Assembly: GCA_012934845.2 (NCBI GenBank)
Contig: WNNJ02001688.1
Coordinates: 90,663 to 154,662, forward strand
Length of the DNA: 64,000 bases
Direction of reading: 5' to 3'
DNA from: Pomphorhynchus laevis
Taxonomy: Eukaryota; Acanthocephala; Palaeacanthocephala; Echinorhynchida; Pomphorhynchidae
Shown here: positions 34,892 through 46,290 of the stretch, in pieces
How the letters are laid out: every line of letters starts with the position of its first letter
Position numbering within the stretch: the stretch's first letter is position 1
The notes under the pieces: model-generated
What the model saw: the letters and a program-made list of their open reading frames with translations, nothing else
What the model was told of the DNA's origin: nothing
The model's database searches: none
Made by a program: the position numbers and the translations under genes

Positions 34892-37800
34892 CTGAAAGAA
34901 AAATATACAGTATATACATAAAATAATATATATTAAAATAATCTATAAATATATAATTGCAAATTAAAACAAAATGGTAATCGCGACTTGCAGATAAATT
35001 TTACTTGCAGGCTCTTTATCTTTGACTGTTTGTTATAATCAGGCTGTATGTAAATGTTGAGAGATTAAATTTTTATATAAAATTTATTGAAATTTTTTAA
35101 TAAAACTTAAAATAATTTTTATTTTATATTAAAAGCTTAAATTAATAAATTATTCTACTTTATTAAATAAATAATTATTCTACTACATTAAATAAATAAT
35201 CCTTCAAGTGAAAATTTGAATGTAGTAATCGAACCCGAAATCTAACTCTTAGATATTAGAAAGCAGTTGGTATGGTTTACTATTACTAAAAATGTATCTG
35301 CTACTCACTTATATTACGATTAATTGCCATATATTATAGAGTTAAAATTAATTAAAAGTAATTAATTTAATAAATTAATTAAAATTAATTAATTTAATAA
35401 ATTAATTAATTTATTTAAAAAATAATAATAATATATTAATTAATAGCAAATCGACATACCTTCTTAAGGTGTCCTTTAAATGTGAAACAGTCTTTATGTT
35501 TCTTGGCACATTTATTAAACTTGTTCTGTCACGCAAGGTTACTTGAATGAAATTATCTGAAAATCGAGCATTGCACAATAACAAAATATTTAGCTATTTA
35601 GATATTTAAGTTATTGTCTCTTAATAAAATCATTTAGTTATACACACCGTTATCGTTTTTTAATTTTTCACCAGTTTTTAAGGATGGCAAATGTGAACTA
35701 TCTACTTCATTTAGCTGCAACAATGGAAGTTTGCTAATTACATAACCATCATCTTTATTGTTATCCTAAAAATGTATTAAATGAATTGTTTATTTGGTAA
35801 CATCTATGTGAATTAAATTTATTCAACAGAAAATAAAACAGAAAACAATTAAGAAATCGGCAATTATCGTCTAAATGTAAATTTTGACACGTAATATTAT
35901 CGATTGCAAAGTTTATTTTTTGTTGAAGTTTTCATGCATAAAAATAAGTGACCATTCAATTCTCAAAAGATCTTGAGAACAATCAAAGTGCACGATTGCT
36001 AAATTGTAATTGCAAAGTTACTTTCTTTGATATCTTAATATATAAATTGATTGCAAATTTAAGTTAAATGTCGCCTAAATTTTGTTACGGTATAAAGTTT
36101 CCTTGAAGTTTTGGTGTTGGAACGACTTTGAGCAGTCAATAAGCTTGTAAAAAGATAAAGCATAACGTATAAAAATTTTAAAAAAGAATAATTAAAAGGT
36201 GTTTCTTTTTTAATGAGAACATAAATTTAAAAAAACATTTAAAGATAAAATATTACCAAAATGGACTCATTATTGAGGGCATTAAATATTAATTATTATC
36301 TGATTATTACATGAAGAAATATAGAAAAAAGTGTTTGATTTACTTTATTTTAGAGGTGAGTGTAGGTATAAATGTCATGATATATATGTATGTATAAATG
36401 TCATTTCATTAATTCCTCTTTAAAGAAGAGTTATTGCATAACCATCGTCGTTATTGTTATTCTATATCTGTTTGGTCGATCAAATTTACTCAACAGAAAA
36501 TAAAATACAGAAAGAAATTAAGAAATCTTTAATTATCATCTAAATGTATTTCTCAGACATTCTGATCGATTTTGAACACAATAAATTGTGAAAATTAAGT
36601 TATTCAGCTGAATTGAATACTAAAATTTTTTTTTTATTAAAATAATATAGAATCTCGAATTTGTGGACTAATAATTTGCTAACATTTTTTGTAAAAAAGT
36701 AGAGGCTTGCTGCTAAAAGCAAAAATAATTTAAATGTTTTCAAATATGCCCAATGTTTCACTTCAAAAGTTACTAGTTTATCAAGACGAAAATCAAGTAT
36801 GACGGAAAACGTGAAATTTTCGAGAGGGCACTTTACAACAACAATTTCTTGACAAGAAAAAACAAATAATAATACAAAATATTTCTTGTCAACCACTGGT
36901 CCGAGTGTAGGGTCATGAAGGCAGTGCATGAACCAAACTACCCCAGACATAGTGATCCTGGGCGACAGATCAGAGTTATCTTTCAGATAGCTCAAGGCGG
37001 TCTTCGGTCAGTTTCGAGATTTGATCTCTCCACCAGTATCGAGGTTTACCTCGAGGTCTCTTTCCAGAGAGTCTGCCCGGAAAACCTTCCGAGGAAGGCG
37101 ATCCATGGACATTATCAGAACGTGTCCTAGTGTCCTAGAGGGCACTTGCGCTTTTCAAAATATCCTTCTGAATTGTAGAATGTATTGAATGTATAGAAAT
37201 ATAGTGTCTAGATATAATGATTTTAGTGACAATAGAATATTAAAATATATAATATTTGATAATATTAATTAATCCATCAAACATAATTTGTAATCAATTT
37301 GTAATCAATTTGTAATAAATTTGTAATCAATAGTTCTTAAAATGATTACAGCGAATAGAAAAGATATATGGAGTAACCAAATATACGTGACTGACCTCTA
37401 TAACCTCAAAGTTGTTGACATATTTTTTATATGAAGAAAATGTTGTTTACAAATGAATGACATCTTACTAAAAACCTTGAAACTATTATTTTTGATAATA
37501 TAAATTTACCTCCTTCGGATCATTAGGAATGCAGGCTGTATATTTGTTTGTCATCAGTTTGCCCTGTACATGTTTAGCTTGCAATATTTAACAATATTTT
37601 CGAGCTAGCATTCGTATGATAGTTAATTATTCGAAAGAATTCGAGTTGTATTTTCATTCGCAATAATTGATTTTGAATAATAATCGAAGTTTCATCCATT
37701 TCACGGTAATGATCTAATTTCTATTGTTAATTTTTTATTGTTAGATGTTTATTATTGTAGTTTTACAATGAAGATGTTATAATGAAAATGTTACATCTTC

Positions 37801-38818
37801 ATTTTACAATAAAGATGTCGTTGAATTGTATTTTGCAATGTAAGATTTAAGAAAAAAAACATGTGCACGCTCACAAAATCAAGACTGTACGTTTCGATAA
37901 CAGATAGGCAATTAAACAAAATGTTCTTAAGGTGCGAGACAAACATCACGCAGATTTTTATAAAAACAATGTAATGTATTCTCTAAAAATCAGATGCTTT
38001 AGATTATAAATCCCTGTATATACTACAGAACAACTATTGTATGCAAGCAAGACTATGGCCAGCAAGACTAAAATTTTCTTTTGTAAAATCGACCATGTTT
38101 TAAAATGTCATTATACCGTTTATAATAATGACATTAAATTTTTTTATATAATGTTTTTATAACTTATTTTTGAAACAAGTTTTATTATTCATAAATTATT
38201 TATAAATAATAATTTATTTTATTTATTATTTAATTTAAGTTAAATAAAAATAAAATTATTTATTATTTAATTTAATTTAAGTTTATTTATTATTTAATTT
38301 TTATTATTTTATTTAAGTAAAAAATGTTTAGTAACATATTTATTTATTTAATTCATTTATTATTTAATAAATTATATTTATGTAATAAATTATAAAAATT
38401 GTTTAGTAATTTTTATTTAATTTAAAAAAAATGAATTGAAATGAATTAATTCAAAAAAATGGTAAAGCAATTTTAGCAAACAATTTCAGTGTACTTACAT
38501 CAGTTACATTAAAGCTCAGTCTTTTATGCTGCTCAATTGTTTGTTTAACAAATAGTTGAATGCAATCCAGCTTTTGCTTATTTAGCGTTTTGTACTTGCT
38601 TGACCCGTTATCGCATTGATAGTCACTCAGTGCTATCATTGAACTACTTTTTAGAAGGCAGACCATTGAACTCTCTGTATCTACATTATGTTCACTACAC
38701 AAGCAATCAACCGGTTTGAAATAGGTTTCGGACCTTTTTTCGTCATAACCATAAGATTTATGTTTGTGGATTTTACAATTCTTTAATGTTGGCCATTGAA
38801 TTAATTCATTTACAGATT
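34861..38818 (-). CDS. Host gene, 3' part: five exons to the stop codon
   Basis: Minus-strand exons with GT-AG borders at 38818-38499, 37563-37510, 35765-35648, 35556-35460 and 34891-34861. Every join keeps the reading frame: phase 0, phase 0, then a split Asp codon, then a split Ser codon, ending at TAA (34863-34861). About 205 residues are visible, starting near SVNELIQWPTLKNCK and ending SLEAAVGINK. It is hydrophilic, with no transmembrane segment and no domain I recognise. An AATAAA lies about 35 bases past the stop. Five exons agreeing in phase by chance is unlikely. Upstream exons are uncertain (see 40617-40667). Introns hold LINE debris and a duplicated exon. Confidence 0.7.
35460..35556 (-). 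CDS. Host gene exon (97 nt)
   Basis: Acceptor CGATTTTCAG and donor AGAAG then GTATGT. Two leading bases complete the split Asp codon, then NFIQVTLRDRTSLINVPRNI and KTVSHLKDTLR follow, with two bases left over. Confidence 0.7.
35648..35765 (-). CDS. Host gene exon (118 nt)
   Basis: Acceptor ACATTTTTAG; donor AACG then GTGTGT, which is weaker than consensus. Reads DNNKDDGYVISKLPLLQLNE then VDSSHLPSLKTGEKLKND. It enters in phase 0 and leaves one base over. A decayed duplicate of its first part sits at 36425-36461. Confidence 0.65.
36425..36600 (-). pseudogene. Duplicated piece of host exon and its intron
   Basis: On the minus strand 36461 onward reads AATAACAATAACGACGATGG with a decayed acceptor, and translates NNNDDGYAITLL before a stop. 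This matches the exon at 35765 (DNNKDDGYVISKL). The flanking intron also matches (for example CAACAGAAAATAAAA at 35825 and at 36490). It is a local duplication within the same gene, about 700 bp away, now non-coding. Confidence 0.65.
36890..37140 (-). pseudogene. LINE RT C-terminal fragment in host intron
   Basis: The minus strand gives SMDRLPRKVFRADSLERD, then (after a frame change) GKPRYWWRDQISKLTEDRL and HYVWGSLVHALPS. This is the usual R-L-P-R-K...G-R-P-R-x-x-W-x-D...W-x-x-L-V tail that follows the RT in many insect LINEs (R4/RTE-like). No RT core lies next to it. It interrupts an intron of the host gene. Confidence 0.6.
37510..37563 (-). CDS. Host gene exon (54 nt)
   Basis: Acceptor CATGTACAG and donor GAG then GTAAAT bound 18 codons, GKLMTNKYTACIPNDPKE, in phase 0 on both sides. 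This matches the exon before and the exon after. It is too short to find by ORF length. Confidence 0.6.
38499..38818 (-). CDS. Host gene exon (320 nt)
   Basis: Acceptor TTTTTTAAG at 38820-38819; donor ACTGAT then GTAAGT, a consensus 5' splice site. The 106 codons carry no stop: NELIQWPTLKNCKIHKHKSY, YFKPVDCLCSEHNVDTESSM, ALSDYQCDNGSSKYKTLNKQ and LFVKQTIEQHKRLSFNVTD. An in-frame stop lies just upstream of the acceptor, which supports the border. The incoming phase is 1, so the first two bases complete a codon. Confidence 0.7.
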
Positions 38819-38819
38819 C

Positions 38820-39637
38820 TTAAAAAATCTTAAATTAATCTTAAAAATAATCGCAACTAAAAATCAATATAAATGTTACGGTCAATAATTACTTGTTGGA
38901 CAAGTAATCAACAGCAGACGAACCAAGTTTTGTTCGTCTTCTGTTGATATTTAGAAATTTAACGAACTGATATTGGCCTTTGGATATTTAAAATGCCCAA
39001 AGTTTTCAAAAGTACTAGTTATTACACAAGGTATTAAACTAAAAAATTAAATCACATTTAAATTCATTAGTTTAAGAATTCAAAATATTCATAATTAAAT
39101 AAAAGGGTGAATTCTTCTACCAACACAAGTATAATTCGAATTCTGAATTGATCCGGATTAAATATAATAGGTGGAAGCGAAATATGTATGTTAATCAGCT
39201 GATTAACATAAAAGCAGAATTGCCGACTTTTAAATAACAAACTAGTCAAAATGTCAATAGATAATTACTGTTATATTAAAATCAATATTATAGTCTTTAT
39301 TTATTCAATATACACAATTACAGCTGAAGTAAATTATAGTATAGGGAAGTATAAAATAGTATACTATAATTATTGAACTATAACTAAAACTATTTAATTA
39401 AAATAAATTAAATTATAATTAAATTAAATTGTTGCATATACTATTTTATAACCAATTCTGATTTCTAGAGATTTAGACAAAAATTAACTTTTGATAAGTT
39501 TATATCATCAAATTATTATCAATATATGAAGAAATATCAACAAAATATTTTATGGTGTAATCAACTATTAACATAAAATATTAATTTAAATATAATAAAT
39601 ACAGGTAAATCATATTACGATATGATTAATATTGATC
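38820..39637. other. Intron-like AT-rich DNA with small palindromes
   Basis: An imperfect palindrome with 17-bp arms (38907-38923 and 38932-38948, one mismatch) sits next to a 9-bp-arm palindrome (38888-38908). No supported exon. The minus-strand frame at 39067-39249 lacks splice sites. Confidence 0.5.
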
Positions 39638-40358
39638 ATATGACAATATCTGAGGTATATTTTGGTTTATTTAATATATTTATATATTTGATATATTTAT
39701 TATAATATATTTGAGATCAAATTTATTTTGATCTCAAATTTATTTTAATAAATAAATAAATTAAATAATTATTAAATTATTAAATAACAATTGTTTACTA
39801 ATGATTATTAATTTATTCGTATTTATTCAAAGCGGTCAAAATTTTAAGTTTATTTTAATAATTGTTTGTTTTTTGCTAGTGACCTTTGAAACATTTGCAT
39901 TTTTAATAAAAAGCAAATGCGATTATAAATTTTTATTTATTTCAATATTTCGATATTTTGGCGTATATTGTATTTATTTAATGCTCAATTATTTATTTTA
40001 TCTCTCAAGTATTTTATATTTAAAATACTGAATTTTACCATTTCGGTTTTGTACATAAAGTAATATTCTGCATATATGTTTAACTTGCTTTTTAATTATT
40101 TAAAAATTATAATCACATTTTAATCAAACTATTTAATCTTAAGAGAATTTATCGCTGTAAAAATGACGATCGAAATACCCAACTAACATGTTATATATGA
40201 ACGTTATATATAAACGTCATGAATGCTATATATGAATATATAAATGACGATAAAATGCTCAAGCGTAAATCAATATCAAATCATATCTTAGGTTTTATCG
40301 TAATATCGGTACAATGTTTCACAAAAACTATAATGTTTTTATCATTTCGCAGCATCAG
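39638..40358 (+). repeat. Left arm of 721-bp inverted repeat
   Basis: It matches the reverse complement of 42083-42803 with constant register (paired positions always sum to 82441), so no insertions or deletions separate the arms. Only one base difference was noticed, near the outer end. The 76-residue hydrophobic frame in each arm is AT-driven and I do not call it a gene. Confidence 0.95.
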
Positions 40359-40616
40359 TTATAAAATTTTAAGATTTATATAATTTTATGTTTGTTTAGT
40401 TACCAACAGTTACAACTTAATATTTTAAAAAGCTATCACATTAAAAAATTAAATAAGCCCTGTTTATAAGAAATGGTAAGCATTTTAAAATAATGTATGC
40501 ATTTTAAAATCGTGTAAGCATTTTTGATCTAAAGCTTGATTTTCAATATTTGAGAAATTTTTATTACAAAGTGTAAGCATTTTATGTGGGAAGCATATCT
40601 TCGATGCCACACTTAC

Positions 40617-40667
40617 CATGAGTTTGATCATATTTTAGTCCACTTAAATCACCATGCATTTCAGAAG
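40617..40667 (-). CDS. Candidate upstream exon of the host gene (51 nt)
   Basis: The minus strand has an acceptor-like AATAAG and a strong donor (CATG then GTAAGT). The open frame reads SEMHGDLSGLKYDQTH and leaves one base, which would join the two leading bases of exon 38818-38499 to make Glu. Phase agreement and the donor support it. The acceptor is weak and the exon is short. Confidence 0.4.
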
Positions 40668-41375
40668 CTTATTATATCATAAGACGATAAAGAGTTCTGG
40701 TAGCTCTCTTCATCAAGATATCCCTAATATAGTTGTACAACAATTGTTGGCCTTCTCACTAACCTAATGCATATCGAGAAACAGCTAATATCTGTGTACC
40801 ACAAATATTTACTAAAATATTTACTGAAATGACGTGTGACTAAAATATATAGAACTTCACAGATGTCATATATACATCATTAATATAACTTGTGGATCTT
40901 ACAAGTTTGCTCTATCTGTCTGAAGTTTACAGTCTACATGCAATATAAAACATATTGTTAAATGAGTGCTGTCACATTGTCTCCTATTTTATTAAGTTCT
41001 GACAAGTTTAACTTCAAATTTTTAAATAATTATCAGTCATGAAGATAATAAAGTCTACACTTTTTTCAAAAAATATAAATCGACAATTAAAGAATCACAT
41101 TGAAAAGTATAATACTTCCTATTCTAATAGGATATGATATACATGAATATAATCATTTTGATAAAAAAATTATTGAAAATTGAACGAATGAACTAGTTTT
41201 ATTCCTCAATGAAACCAAATGCTTCCATGATTATAAAGCGAATACTTAAAAACTTTCTTAGTGATATCAAAAAAGTTTAGATGGTGATGTTAACAAAATA
41301 TGCACTTTAAGAAGTTTCTGATTTACAATCACAAGTTATAAATATGTAGATTATATCTTTAGATACAAAGATCAG

Positions 41376-41640
41376 GTAACTGAGTCTAGTATATAAAATT
41401 ATTTATAAATTAAGAATAATGCTAAATATAATTTAAATAATAAAAAATTACATGAAGATTTGTTATATAAGATGTTATATAATTTATATTAAGTTAAAAT
41501 AAAAAATTGAAATTTGAAAAGTCAACTTTTATGAATTGACTAATAAATAACAGACGTTGTATCAGAATAAGGATTAGAGGTCATCAGGATGAGCTGCTAT
41601 GCTATCAGGTTTCAGCTGCTATTCATCATTCACATATGCA
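41376..41640 (-). repeat. PLE tail fragment within the inverted-repeat spacer
   Basis: The minus strand carries TGAAACCTGATAGCATAGCA, CCTGATGACCTC and ATACAACGTCTGTTATTTA, as in the PLE 1 tail. No PLE coding sequence adjoins it. Confidence 0.7.
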
Positions 41641-41795
41641 ATTCGAGTTATATAAAGATTATGTAAAACTATATCGAATATAAGATTATATACAAAATCT
41701 TATAATCAGGATTTTCACATTCCCAATATAGTTTCATTCTCAAATATGAAACAAATGTAAACAAAGTATTTTTTTGCTAACCTTAAATTTAATTT

Positions 41796-42088
41796 AATAT
41801 TTTGGACAGGTGGTATTTTTTAAGCTGATAGAGACGGTGTTGAAAACATTGGTTGCTACTGTGTTTGTACTGGTTGAATCATTATGATCGTAGGAGCCAC
41901 CGACGAAACCGTTGGATGGGGAGTGACTTTATGTTCGAGCCGCGGCCATGGCGGCTGCTTATGTTGGGCCAAAATTCAGTTGATGTGCCATTATCGTGGG
42001 CAGGTTAACTTGATTGGTCGCTGCTGCAGCTGCCGCGGCCTGAAAATGGTTGGCGTTCAGCATCTCCGTGTCTGTGATATTCCTGATG
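41796..42088 (-). pseudogene. Exon-like sequence with poly-Ala run and two stops
   Basis: After an acceptor (ATTTCGCAG at 42094-42089) the minus strand reads IRNITDTEMLNANHFQ, a run of seven Ala, TNQVNLPTIMAHQLNFGPT, stop, AAAMAAART, stop, then SHSPSNGFVGGSYDHNDSTS. Both stops are TAA after ACA, where CAA (Gln) would fit. Ala and Ser/Asn-rich stretches of this kind are common in insect transcription factors, but I recognise no family. GC content is far above the surroundings. It may be an exon of a decayed gene or gene copy. Confidence 0.5.
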
Positions 42089-42803
42089 CTGCGAAATGAT
42101 AAAAACATTATAGTTTTTGTGAAACATTGTACCGATATTACGATAAAACCTAAGATATGATTTGATATTGATTTACGCTTGAGCATTTTATCGTCATTTA
42201 TATATTCATATATAGCATTCATGACGTTTATATATAACGTTCATATATAACATGTTAGTTGGGTATTTCAATCGTCATTTTTACAGCGATAAATTCTCTT
42301 AAGATTAAATAGTTTGATTAAAATGTGATTATAATTTTTAAATAATTAAAAAGCAAGTTAAACATATATGCAGAATATTACTTTATGTACAAAACCGAAA
42401 TGGTAAAATTCAGTATTTTAAATATAAAATACTTGAGAGATAAAATAAATAATTGAGCATTAAATAAATACAATATACGCCAAAATATCGAAATATTGAA
42501 ATAAATAAAAATTTATAATCGCATTTGCTTTTTATTAAAAATGCAAATGTTTCAAAGGTCACTAGCAAAAAACAAACAATTATTAAAATAAACTTAAAAT
42601 TTTGACCGCTTTGAATAAATACGAATAAATTAATAATCATTAGTAAACAATTGTTATTTAATAATTTAATAATTATTTAATTTATTTATTTATTAAAATA
42701 AATTTGAGATCAAAATAAATTTGATCTCAAATATATTATAATAAATATATCAAATATATAAATATATTAAATAAACAAAAATATACCTCAGATATTGTCA
42801 TAT
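42083..42803 (-). repeat. Right arm of 721-bp inverted repeat
   Basis: Partner of 39638-40358. Its inner end lies six bases inside the exon-like sequence, so the left arm carries an inverted copy of the presumed intron end with the splice acceptor. Confidence 0.95.
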
Positions 42804-42804
42804 A

Positions 42805-44240
42805 TTGTCATTTATTTATTAATTGCTTTATTAAATTAGACGGTTATTTATTTTTATTTACTCCCTTTACAAAGGGAGTAAAAAATTGCAACAATGTCGT
42901 TGCCATTTTCTGCCTTAAAAAATGGCAACGACACAAAAATGCGACTGAATCAAATAAAAGACACAAAAACAGATAGTTCGTATTTATTAAGCTTTCGATA
43001 ATTGTATGTTAACATCATCAGAACATATATAATGAATAAGAACATAAAATGTCAAATACGATAAGTTGTTGGTAATTGGCTAGTCATTGCGGCAAAATGG
43101 TATTCTGTATTTACTAATATAGCAGCGTACCACATAGATAGATAATTAAGATTTATAATTGAAATGAAAATTGTAATTTTTATTTTATAAAGTGTACCAC
43201 CTTTTTACAAATACAAGACTTACAAATACAAGACTTTTACCAAGACTTACAGTATAATCTTTAGTGCGTCTTCTAGTGAATACGTTCTTTATATCGCCGA
43301 GGTATACTTTAGATCACTGTTTAATGATATTACTGTATATAAAGTTCGTTTTTCTAATTTCTAGAACATCATCGCTTTCGCAAGTTATTGATAACTTTCA
43401 GTCGTAGCGTATCCTTATTTTTACACTATTTTGCTAAAATATAAATTTTCTCTTTCTCTCACATGAAATCAAAAAGCTTTTATCAAATTAAAAAGCTGTC
43501 TCAATAATTTCTAAATTAGTAGATGTGCTTCAAGTAGATCTGATCTGTTAAAATTTATTTTATTAATGAAATAACTGGATATTCCTGATATCTAGTTAGA
43601 CAATAATATTGTCTTTTGAATTCGAAAAGTACCATAACTTTTTAATTAGAAAAATGTTGACAATTTACCAAAATTTGGTTCATTCTTAGGGTTTCTCTCC
43701 ATAAATAACCGATATTTTCATATAAGCGTGATTTCCATCAAATAACTTACACATATGTCAACGAAAACTGATGGTAATTTTTGTCATATGAATATCATTA
43801 GATTATTACATCTGCTGAATATTCGATAAAATATGTAAACACGAAATCTTAATTTGTTTGATTTCGGTTTGTTCTAATATAAAGACAGAATCAGCACGTT
43901 GCATAACGGCCTGATAAAAAGTGAAAATTGATTCTTTCTACTTCGACTTTTATCATGTCATTTATAAATATTAATTGTATAAAATATAATTGTATATTAT
44001 AATTATATTATTCCCTTCTGTGTCCATCAAACATTCAACACGGACCATAATAACATCAAATGAGCTAATTGAGTTACGTATTTAATATAATTATAAAATT
44101 GAAAGAGAAAAGAAAAAATATTTTTTTAAAATCGAAAAATTTATTCTTTTTAGCCACAATTTGGAATACCCACAAATGGATCCGTTTGACATAGTACTGT
44201 TTGTTTACTAATTGACAGACTGACCGTTTTCCATCGATCA
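42805..44240. other. AT-rich stretch with a hairpin and a PLE tail end
   Basis: GTCGTTGCCATTTT (42896-42909) faces its exact complement at 42919-42932. Near 43010 a CTGATGATG...GAAAG pattern on the minus strand is too degenerate to call. At 44060-44105 the AT-rich PLE terminus recurs (GTTACGTATTTAATATAATT). No exon supported. Confidence 0.5.
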
Positions 44241-44247
44241 GGGTTCC

Positions 44248-45765
44248 TCAAGGTATTATACAGGGAACAGTCGGGAGGACCGAGGTGCTCTCAAGCACGC
44301 AGATGCAGAGCGTGCAATTCGCGAAAGATAGACGTCTCTTAAGCCCAATTAAAATATCAGAATAGTCATCTTTCGTACGCTGGTCCTTGATTGTGGCAAT
44401 CAGCTTTAATACCATCCTTATATTGTCGTCCATACTACCAGAAGTAGAGAATACAAGAGGCACAAATATGCTTCGTTATAGGCACACAAAGCGCTCTCTC
44501 TATATTTTTTACGCAATTTTTCTTCCTTTGTGGCAAACGCGGATGTTGGGCTACTAACTGCATACGATTGAGCATAAATGGCAAACACGGATGTTGGGCT
44601 GCGGGTTGCATACGATTGAGCATGAATATTGAATATGGTGACGTCGAAGACTGACGATCAAATCGATTGCTTTGTAGCCCATTACATACGACATTCAATT
44701 GTGGGTCTTGTTCACGCATAATGGTCCTTACTTCGAAGTTCATTTCTACAGGGACTTCCGTGAGCACAGGTTCGACCCCGACGCCGGAACAGATTGTAGT
44801 CAGCTCATGTGCAAAAATGTCTCGAACGATATCATCCCGAATTGAATGTAAACCACCATGTTTCCAGGAGAGCGCATGACAGATGTAGACTGCATCACAT
44901 AAAACAGGTAGTTTTGGTCACATATGTTGGAGTCCAACCATAGCATACGCATATTGCATCCTTGAATTCTATTCCACTAAGATGAAAGCGCTCACTCGTA
45001 ACTAGCCGAGCGCTTAGCCATGAAGAGACGCCGTCTTTGAAAGCGTGAGAGATAGCCTAAGACGCGACTTGCCCGAGTCTGTCTATACTTGGATGTAATC
45101 TCTCTCGGCGCAATTGATGTCGCTCCTTTAACATTTGTTTCGTGACGCTTTCCCGGAGTGCGAAGAGCGCAACGCGTTTGTCCGGACTCATACGATTCAC
45201 ATTGATGTTAGGAATATTCGAAATCCATGTGCGCTGAAAACCTTGGGTAGCAAATATTAAGCACGTCATTTTGTAATTGTGAAGTCAAGATCTTCATCCA
45301 ATCTGGATCCACTCTACATTCAATATTTGCAAAGACGAGCGTATCTGAGATTGCCTAAACAAGACGGTTTGACGGATGACATTCAATTGAACTCATAAAA
45401 TGCGTCCGTTTAAGCTGCGCTGAATGAATCAAGCCAACATATGGACACTTGGGTCTATATCCACAACACTGGTTACTCGTTTGTCTAAGTTAATCCACCG
45501 TCCTTCTTCCGATAGCGTAACGTTACTCTCGTACTCATGAGTGCCAATAGTACAGCTATAATTTTAAGGTCGGTTGTCGACCATTTAACGGTGGAGGACG
45601 GAAATGAATTGCTATCATCCATGCATATTCGCACTAGCAATTTCATTTTCGAGGCATTTACATGATATCCGAATTTCGGGCTTAACTCCAGAAGTAACGA
45701 CCACACCCTCTCGAGTCTTCAATTTTGCCAATGAAGTTGTCGTCATCCGCGTTTAAGAGAAAAGA
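44248..45765 (-). pseudogene. R2-like LINE copy D, C-terminal half
   Basis: The minus strand starts within RT motif C (ADDDNFIG, about 45750) and motif D (LSPKFGYHVNASKMKLLVR). It runs through a broken thumb region to GGLHSIRDDIVRDIFAHELT (zinc-knuckle end, about 44850) and finishes in MPLVFSTSGSMDDNIRMVL and YSDILIGLKRRLSFANCTL, the nuclease-domain tail seen in copies B and E. The sequence 5' of motif C is missing. Same family and orientation as copies A and B. Confidence 0.6.
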
Positions 45766-45889
45766 AAATAATAATATTTTCTGAAAGAATAATTTATTTT
45801 TAAAGACACAATACAAAATCGTTTATAAATAAAAGTGTTACTTATGTTTAGCCACGAGCTATATCGTAGATAAATTTGTTATTAATCTT

Positions 45890-46290
45890 TAAACTCAATC
45901 AATTAGCCTTGACCAGCGCGATACCAATACGTCTTCTTATAGAGCTAATTGCGTCGGCATACGACCGAATTCCCTGTGCTTTCTTTTGCGAAAGAATTTT
46001 CATCACTGATCCAACTTCCTTGGATACTCCGCTTAATGCAGAAAATACAAGTGCTAGAAATAAGGAATTTTTAATGATGGTCACTCTTTTCATATATTTT
46101 GGGCGCTTTCTTTTCTCTTGAAAGTCACATATGATTGATGGCGTTTGATTGATTTAAGACGGAGTCAAAGGATTAACGTCTAAAAACGTCCGCTCCGTTA
46201 CACCACCAAATAGCCCTAAACACGCAAGATCTAAACGCACACAACGATCATTTGTTGTCGATGGATTTAAAAATTCATGTGATCTATCAA
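45890..46290 (-). pseudogene. R2-like LINE copy E, endonuclease tail
   Basis: The minus strand gives RCVRLDLACLGLFGGVTERT, FLDVNPLTPS, EKRKRPKYMKRV and LALVFSALSGVSKEVGSVMK. Its acidic blocks and tail align by eye with copy B (RLDIACCGF...RTLFDNCVF...KYSKYQERV) and copy D. Only the last domain is present. A minus-strand frame at 46287-46550 (SSKINEDLTLRLSKFEFHDG) precedes it but is not recognised. Confidence 0.55.

Noticed and set aside
35215-35300. A tRNA-derived SINE, from GGGTTCGATTAC on the minus strand
   Set aside because: There is no A box at the right distance and no second copy.
39801-42640. A 76-residue membrane protein encoded in both arms of the inverted repeat
   Set aside because: It is identical only because the arms are identical. 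The composition (F, I, L, Y, K) is what AT-rich DNA gives by chance.
42960-43035. Another hammerhead-like core, CTGATGATG...ATCGAAAG on the minus strand
   Set aside because: The stem between the two blocks is mostly mispaired and there is no second copy to compare.
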